NCBI GenBank assembly: GCA_015680685.1
Contig: MNCI01002119.1
Span: 340,189-404,188, forward strand
DNA length: 64,000 nucleotides
Reading direction: 5' to 3'
DNA from: Gnetum montanum
Lineage: Eukaryota; Streptophyta; Gnetopsida; Gnetales; Gnetaceae
Below the pieces are notes generated by a model. That model did not search any database, was not told where the DNA came from, and saw only the letters and a program-made list of their open reading frames with translations. Within the stretch, counting starts at the first letter, position 1; every line of letters starts with the position of its first letter. Both the position numbers and the translations under genes were made by a program. Positions 59,401 through 64,000 of the stretch are shown in pieces.

Positions 59401-59623
59401 ATGCACGCCTGTGATAGATGCTCCAAGGTGTCTTTCACCTCGTCTACCTTGGCGAGCACTCAATGTTTGTGTTCCCCTTTAGGTGCCACTATCTCAATTA
59501 CAAATTCTCTGTTAATCGCTACGCTAAATCACCTTGCTCTCTATCAGTACAACAACTCTATGCTCTAGATGTGGGCTCTACGCTCTTACAATGAAAATGA
59601 TGAGTTTATTAGGTGTAAACCCC

Positions 59624-59631
59624 TATTTATA
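59624..59631 (-). promoter_or_regulatory. TATA box of the D2 antisense gene
   Basis: The minus strand reads GGCTATAAATAGGGG, 135 bp before the first codon of exon 1, a strong plant TATA context. The position agrees with TATAAGTA in B. Confidence 0.6.
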
Positions 59632-59759
59632 GCCAACATGGTAAGATGAACTTGTCATTTACATGTCTCAATTAATGTGGGACATTCCGTATAGTGTAGC
59701 ACTCCCATCATAGCATAGCATCACTGTTTGCATCATAGCAAGTGGGCCCAACCAAGAAT

Positions 59760-60000
59760 TTCATCCCACCTTAAACTAGCAACTTACCTTCGCAAGAATA
59801 ACCTGTTAGCAGTCCACAAAGACCTTAAACTAATAGCATTGACTTACAAACCTAAGCTGTTAATGGTCCGCAAAGACCTTAAACTAACACTTACAACTAA
59901 CAATTCAACCAAGTTAAACATTCCGTAAAGACCTTAAACTCGCAATTTTAAATTACAACTTTGCATCCTGGTAGTCCGCTACGACCTTAAACTAGTAGCT
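59760..60000 (+). repeat. Inter-block repeats before D2 RT
   Basis: About five units such as GGTCCGCAAAGACCTTAAAC and GTCCGCTACGACCTTAAACTAG, spaced about 55-60 bp, between the antisense promoter and the pol start. Confidence 0.75.
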
Positions 60001-60126
60001 TACAGACTTTGTATCATAGTTGGTGATTGTTTCAAATGTTTCATATCTTATTGTTGCTTTACAATATTTACTCTCATGGTTGCTACAAATAGGTATCACT
60101 TGACCTGGCGTTTATCTTATTGTGGC

Positions 60127-60128
60127 AG
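60127..60128 (+). other. Candidate 3' splice site before pol of D2
   Basis: TTTATCTTATTGTGGCAG|GTTAAG, 11 bp before the pol ATG, with a T-rich run upstream. Confidence 0.5.
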
Positions 60129-60139
60129 GTTAAGCAATA

Positions 60140-63100
60140 ATGGACATGCATCGCAATTTATCTTCACTTCTAGCCTTAACAGGTCCATATGGTGAGCTTA
60201 CAAGATAGCTAAATCCAAAGTTAATAGACTAGGGATCGTCCACCAATAGCACTGTGGCATCCTTAGAAACATCCCTAGACTAGCTTGAACATCTGGTCCA
60301 AGCCTTAGATTTAGAGGCTGGAGATGTAGCTGAGGAACCTCTCATTGAAATGCCTGTGACTACATCTAGAGGGAAAATAAAAATGTTAAAACTTAGCTCC
60401 CTCCTAAATTCACAAATGCATAAAGATGTATCCAAAATCCTTCAAGATAACATCAATGTATTTGCGTGGTCTTATGATGACATGTCAAGCTTAGATCCGA
60501 GGCTTATATAGCATAACATTGTCTTAGACCCACATATGAAGGCATTCAAAAAAAAGGCTCAGAGAGTTAAGCCAGAGATCGCACTAGCTGTACGTGATGA
60601 AATCGCTAAGCTATATCAGGTTGATTTCATTCAGGCATTTGATTACTTAGAATGGGTATCAAACATTGTTGTAGTTTCTAAGAAAATGGGAGGAATACTA
60701 ATCTATATAGAATTTCGGGATCTAAACAAAGTAACAATCAAAGATAAATTCCCACTACTAAGTATTGATCAACTTGTCAACACTACAGTTGGTCACGCTC
60801 TGCTATCTTTCATGGACAGTTTCTCCGACTACAATCAAATTCGTATCAACCTAGAGCATCAGTTAACAACCACTTTCATGACCCCATGGGGTACCTTCTA
60901 TTACACTATGATGCTCTTTGGACTCAAGAATGCCAGAGCAACCTACCAAAGAGCCATGAATACATCTTTAGTGACTACATCCTAGAAACACTAAATGACT
61001 ATGTAGATGACATAGAGGTCAAATCTAAAAAGGCTGCTGATCATCCCAATGATCTAGGTGTAGTCCTTAAACATTGTCATATGCATGACTTACACATTAA
61101 TCCAAAGAATTATGTCTTTGGGGTAAAAATCAAGCGTATGCTAGGGTTCGTAGTTTCAGAGGCTGGGATACAAGTGGACCCTGATAAAGTTAAGGCCATC
61201 GTTAATCTAGCATCCCCTACCAACCTTAAAGAATTATGTGGGTTGCAAGGTAGGGTATAGTTCATTAGAAGGTTTATAGCGAAGTTGACTAACAAGTTAC
61301 ACCCCATGTAACACTTACTAAAGAAAGGGGTTAACTTTGAATGGATAACCCAGTGCCAACAACCCTTTGATGACGTAAAGAAAGAGCTTATACACCTCCC
61401 AACTATTTACCCACCGCAGAGGTTCTACATCTACCTTGCTACCTCAGACATGTCTATTGTGGCATTTTTGTATAAAAAAAGAGAGGATAGCTCTAAGACC
61501 CCAATCTATTACTTAAGCCACGCATTGATAGCATATGAAGCCAAATATAACAAAGTGGAAAGAAATTGCCTTGCCCTAGTGTTTACATTAAAAAAGTGGA
61601 GGCATTATCTATTCCGCAGTCAAGTGAACATCATATGCAAAAGAAACATACTTCGGGCTATCATAAATAACTTGTATGAAAGTAGTAGGATAACCCAATG
61701 GAAAGAAATAACAGTAGAGTTCAATTTACATTATGTGGCCCAATCATCAATGAAAGGTCAAGAGATAGCTACATAGCTTGAAACCTCACCTGTTGATGAT
61801 AAGGTAATCATAGAATCCAAATTCCCAAATGAACAAATTAGCACTATCAATCTTGTACCATCGCATTTCGAGGAAACTATGCACTTTGACGGTGCCTCAA
61901 CTATGTGAGGTGGTAGTGCTACCACCGTCATTTCATCACCCTCAGTGAACATGCAACCTTTTGCTTACCTCTTTGCATTCCTTTATACGAACAATGTGGC
62001 TGAGTACGAAGGACTCCTCAGAGACCTCTTAGGAGCCCAGTAATTAAAAATTCAACATTTGGCAATTCGAGGTGACTCCCAACTTGTCATCAATCAAATC
62101 ACTAAGGTCTATGCTTGCAAAGCTACTCATCTACAACCCTATTATGACCTAGCCAAAATTTTGCTCAAAAATTTTGCCACAACAGATGTCCAACATGTGC
62201 CATGCAATGAAAACACCGTAGTAGATGCCTTGGCCACGCTAGCATTAAATGTGCCACCACACCTATTCGCAACCTTGCCCGCATCGATAACCGAGTGTAT
62301 GGAGCCTATCACTCAAGCGGTACATGTAGCCTCTGTAAGTGTTGCTAACACCCAAGAGTGGTATGCCAACATTAAATCCTATCTGCAACATGGAAAATCC
62401 CCACGCAGTTTAACATCTACCCAAAGGGATACAATTAGAAAGCATGCTCGGAAATATGTACTAATGGGAGATAACTCTTTATGCAAACACTCCTTTGACA
62501 GGATATTGCTAGCATGCATAAATGAGGACCAAGCGCAAAAGATCATCAATGAAGTCCATAAAGGACTATGCGGTGGACACATAGCCCCTAGGGCCATGGC
62601 AGCAAAGATTAGGCACCCAGGATATTACTAGCCTCACATGGAATGAGATTTCCTTGCCAAGATTAAGACTTGTGACATGTACTAATGATATGAAAATCTT
62701 TTACATGTTTCACCTACCGAGTTACACCCTACACAGATCACATGGTCATTCCCACAATGGGGACTAGACATTATAGGACCCATCACACCTAAGTCTTCTG
62801 TAGGGCATAGCTTCATCATCACCACCACTAAGTACTTTACAAAGTGGGTAGAGGCTATCCCCCTTAGGAATACTACATCTCAACAGGTTTGCCACTTTAT
62901 ATTGGATAACATAGTGACAAGGTTTGAGCTTCCCATGACTATTGTGATCAACAATGGGCCACAGTTTAGTAGTAACCTTGGCATTAGGTAATCTTTCTCT
63001 TCGTCATATTACCCGCAAGCAAATGGATAGGAAGAAGCTACGAATAAAGCCATCATCAACTTGCTCAAGAAAATGCTTAGCAGCAACAAGAGGTGATGGC

Positions 63101-63576
63101 ACAAGCAAATCCTCTATGTGCTATGGGCTTACAAAACGACATGCAAAACTACGAGAGGTAAAACTCCTTATAGCCTTATTTATGAATCTGAAGCGATGTT
63201 ACCTCTTGAGATGCAGGTACCATCACTTCGAATGATCTTATCAAATGTCATGAATGAAGCCCAGAACAACAATTCAAGAATTATTGACCTCGACTCCATA
63301 GAGGAGGAGCGTACACAAACACTTGGCCTCATCGAGCGATATCAAGATAGGCAATGGCAAAAGCATCACATAAATTTACATCAATGTCCAATAAAAAAGT
63401 GGGACCTATTCCTCAAAGCTATGCATGAACATGTAAAAAAATTTTCAACGAACTGGGAAGATCCATTCATAGTCACAAAAGCCTACGAGAATGGAGCCTT
63501 CAAGCTAGCAGACATGGATGGTAGAGAGTACAGAAACCCTGTAAATAACCTATACTTGAAGCCATACTACATCTAA
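60140..63576 (+). pseudogene. pol: pol of D2: RT, RNase H, aRNase H, integrase, broken
   Basis: From MDMHRNLSSLLALTGPYGEL with several early stops: FAWSYDDMSSLDPRL, RT with FRDLNKVTIKDKFPL and LKNARATYQRAM, a frameshift near 60957, then NDYVDDIEVKSK. Ty3-type RNase H follows (TPIYYLSHALIAYEAKYNKV). The archaeal-type RNase H reads MHFDGASTM, stop, GGSATT, then NNVAEYEGLLRDL and RGDSQLVINQ. Integrase has VHKGLCGGHI, WGLDIIGPITPKS, INNGPQFSS (aspartate lost, a small deletion just after), EEATNK, and ends GAFKLADMDGREY...YLKPYYI. Gene order and length are those of a complete Tat pol. Not functional. Confidence 0.88.
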
Positions 63577-63589
63577 GGTGGAAGCAAGG

Positions 63590-64000
63590 TAAGCACCATT
63601 GTTCGCTATGACTATAAACTGGCACAGGTAAGCATTCATAGTCTGCTACGACTATAAACTGGCACAGATAATCTGCCATGACTATAAACTAGCACAGATA
63701 GCCTACCATGACTATAAACTAGTTTAGAACATCTACCATGACATTAAAATAGCACAGATGATCTGCTACGACCTTAAACTAGCCCATCCACCATCCACTA
63801 CGATGATAAACTAGCACAGTGGTCTGCTAGGACATTAAACTAGCACAATGATCTGCTAGGACTTTAAACTAGCACACCATGGTCTACTGGGATCTTAAAC
63901 TAGTACAGCGATCTGCTAGGACCTTAAACTAGCACAGATGATCTGCTACGACCTTAAACTAGCCCATCCACCATCCACTACGATGATAAACTAGCATAGT
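63590..64000 (+). repeat. Inter-block repeats after D2 integrase
   Basis: Twelve or more units of GATCTGCTAGGACCTTAAAC / TAGCACA, 28-40 bp apart, running to the window edge. A longer block of about 70 bp (from about 63752) is repeated at about 63931, so the array grows at two scales. Confidence 0.85.

Larger units (their letters stand above)
54625..59489 (-). pseudogene. Antisense multi-exon gene of element D2, homologue of the gene in B
   Basis: Minus strand. Exon 1 (59489-59371) reads VAPKGEHKH, a stop, then VLAKVDEVKDTLEHLSQA; its ATG is now GTG and its donor GT is AT. Exon 2 (from 58519) is HAD/FCP1-like: LKPILIVLEIVGVL, REGTRDFLKFLLQHFSVIIW, NPPRTVYFAYE. Exon 3 (about 57966 to 57705) reads FYIDKNGLHDDTDALALAQ...PITIEDV. 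Exon 4 (about 57600 to 56535) is mobile-domain-like: WLYNGAPNTLINNLQDAGLI, VLVSLDINDQLFLDLFGIHA, then MREFMEEGAHYNWAK, ESRFNVHHAFFVAYL. Acidic repeats (56400-56042), a segment RPWAETPNKFSFMEEMV (after GGCAG at 55819), WDPKEAVKVN, a coiled coil and DMGPS follow; the end is DGAEENL. Stops and lost signals show decay. Confidence 0.65.
11471..64000 (+). mobile_element. Element D2: Tat retrotransposon, split by B, running out of the window
   Basis: Plus-strand element in two pieces: 11471-12591 (first 1121 bp of its 5' LTR) and 49215-64000 (last 741 bp of the LTR, then the interior). The join is supported by D1's LTR, which aligns continuously across the break, with GTAGTC near 9670 on one side and CTCCATTTTGTTTTC onward on the other. 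The interior carries gag-protease, an antisense gene, RT, two RNases H and integrase, then inter-block repeats. All sense frames are broken. The 3' LTR is not in the window. Confidence 0.85.

Noticed and set aside
63590-64000. Regularly spaced short repeats resembling a CRISPR array
   Set aside because: Units and spacings vary, there are no unique spacers, and the context is a plant retrotransposon.

Overview
This is plant nuclear DNA, almost entirely long terminal repeat (LTR) retrotransposons of the Ty3/gypsy Tat lineage. The evidence is: primer-binding sites matching the 3' end of tRNA-Asn; gag-protease and RT-RNaseH-integrase blocks encoded separately; a second archaeal-type RNase H before the integrase; and LTRs starting TGAAACACC. 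No ordinary host gene, rRNA or tRNA gene was seen. A large, repeat-rich plant genome is likely; the species cannot be named from this window.

Layout. Element A (1-3897, minus) shows its 5' LTR, primer site and an open 620-codon gag, and runs out of the left edge. Bases 3898-8595 hold an older decayed element with a plant-transposon-protein-like pseudogene (minus). From 8596 the window is one nest. D1 (plus) has its 5' LTR and the start of gag, then is broken at 11470 by D2 (plus, same family). D2's 5' LTR is split at 12591/49215 by B (minus, 12592-49214). B's reverse transcriptase is split at 18142/33516 by C (plus, 18143-33515, complete with two LTRs). B also carries a recent tandem duplication of about 4.2 kb (32658-36881 and 36882-41104) covering the end of C and part of B. 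D2 resumes at 49215 and continues through gag-protease, an antisense gene and pol to integrase at 63576.

The most interesting content is a multi-exon gene lying antisense between protease and RT in both B (plus strand, 39081-43532, with a partial duplicate at 34857-36881) and D2 (minus strand, 54625-59489). The two copies are diverged but keep the same exon order, most splice sites, a TATA box 115-135 bp before the first codon, and matching protein segments. These segments are a short basic/coiled start, a HAD/FCP1-like (NIF) segment with degraded catalytic motifs, a plant-mobile-domain-like segment, coiled-coil parts and acidic tracts. C lacks the gene. In B, C and D2 a conserved 3' splice-like site (GCAG|G) lies 9-13 bp before the ATG of the RT block, so the antisense gene may sit inside a sense-strand intron like that of Ogre elements.

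Most pol and gag copies are broken by stops and frameshifts; only A's gag is open over its full length. A short motif of the form CYGCTANGRCYTWAAACTRGC is repeated in the spacers between coding blocks, and all LTR families carry hairpins built from TACGC/GCGTA or GCTATGCTA arms.
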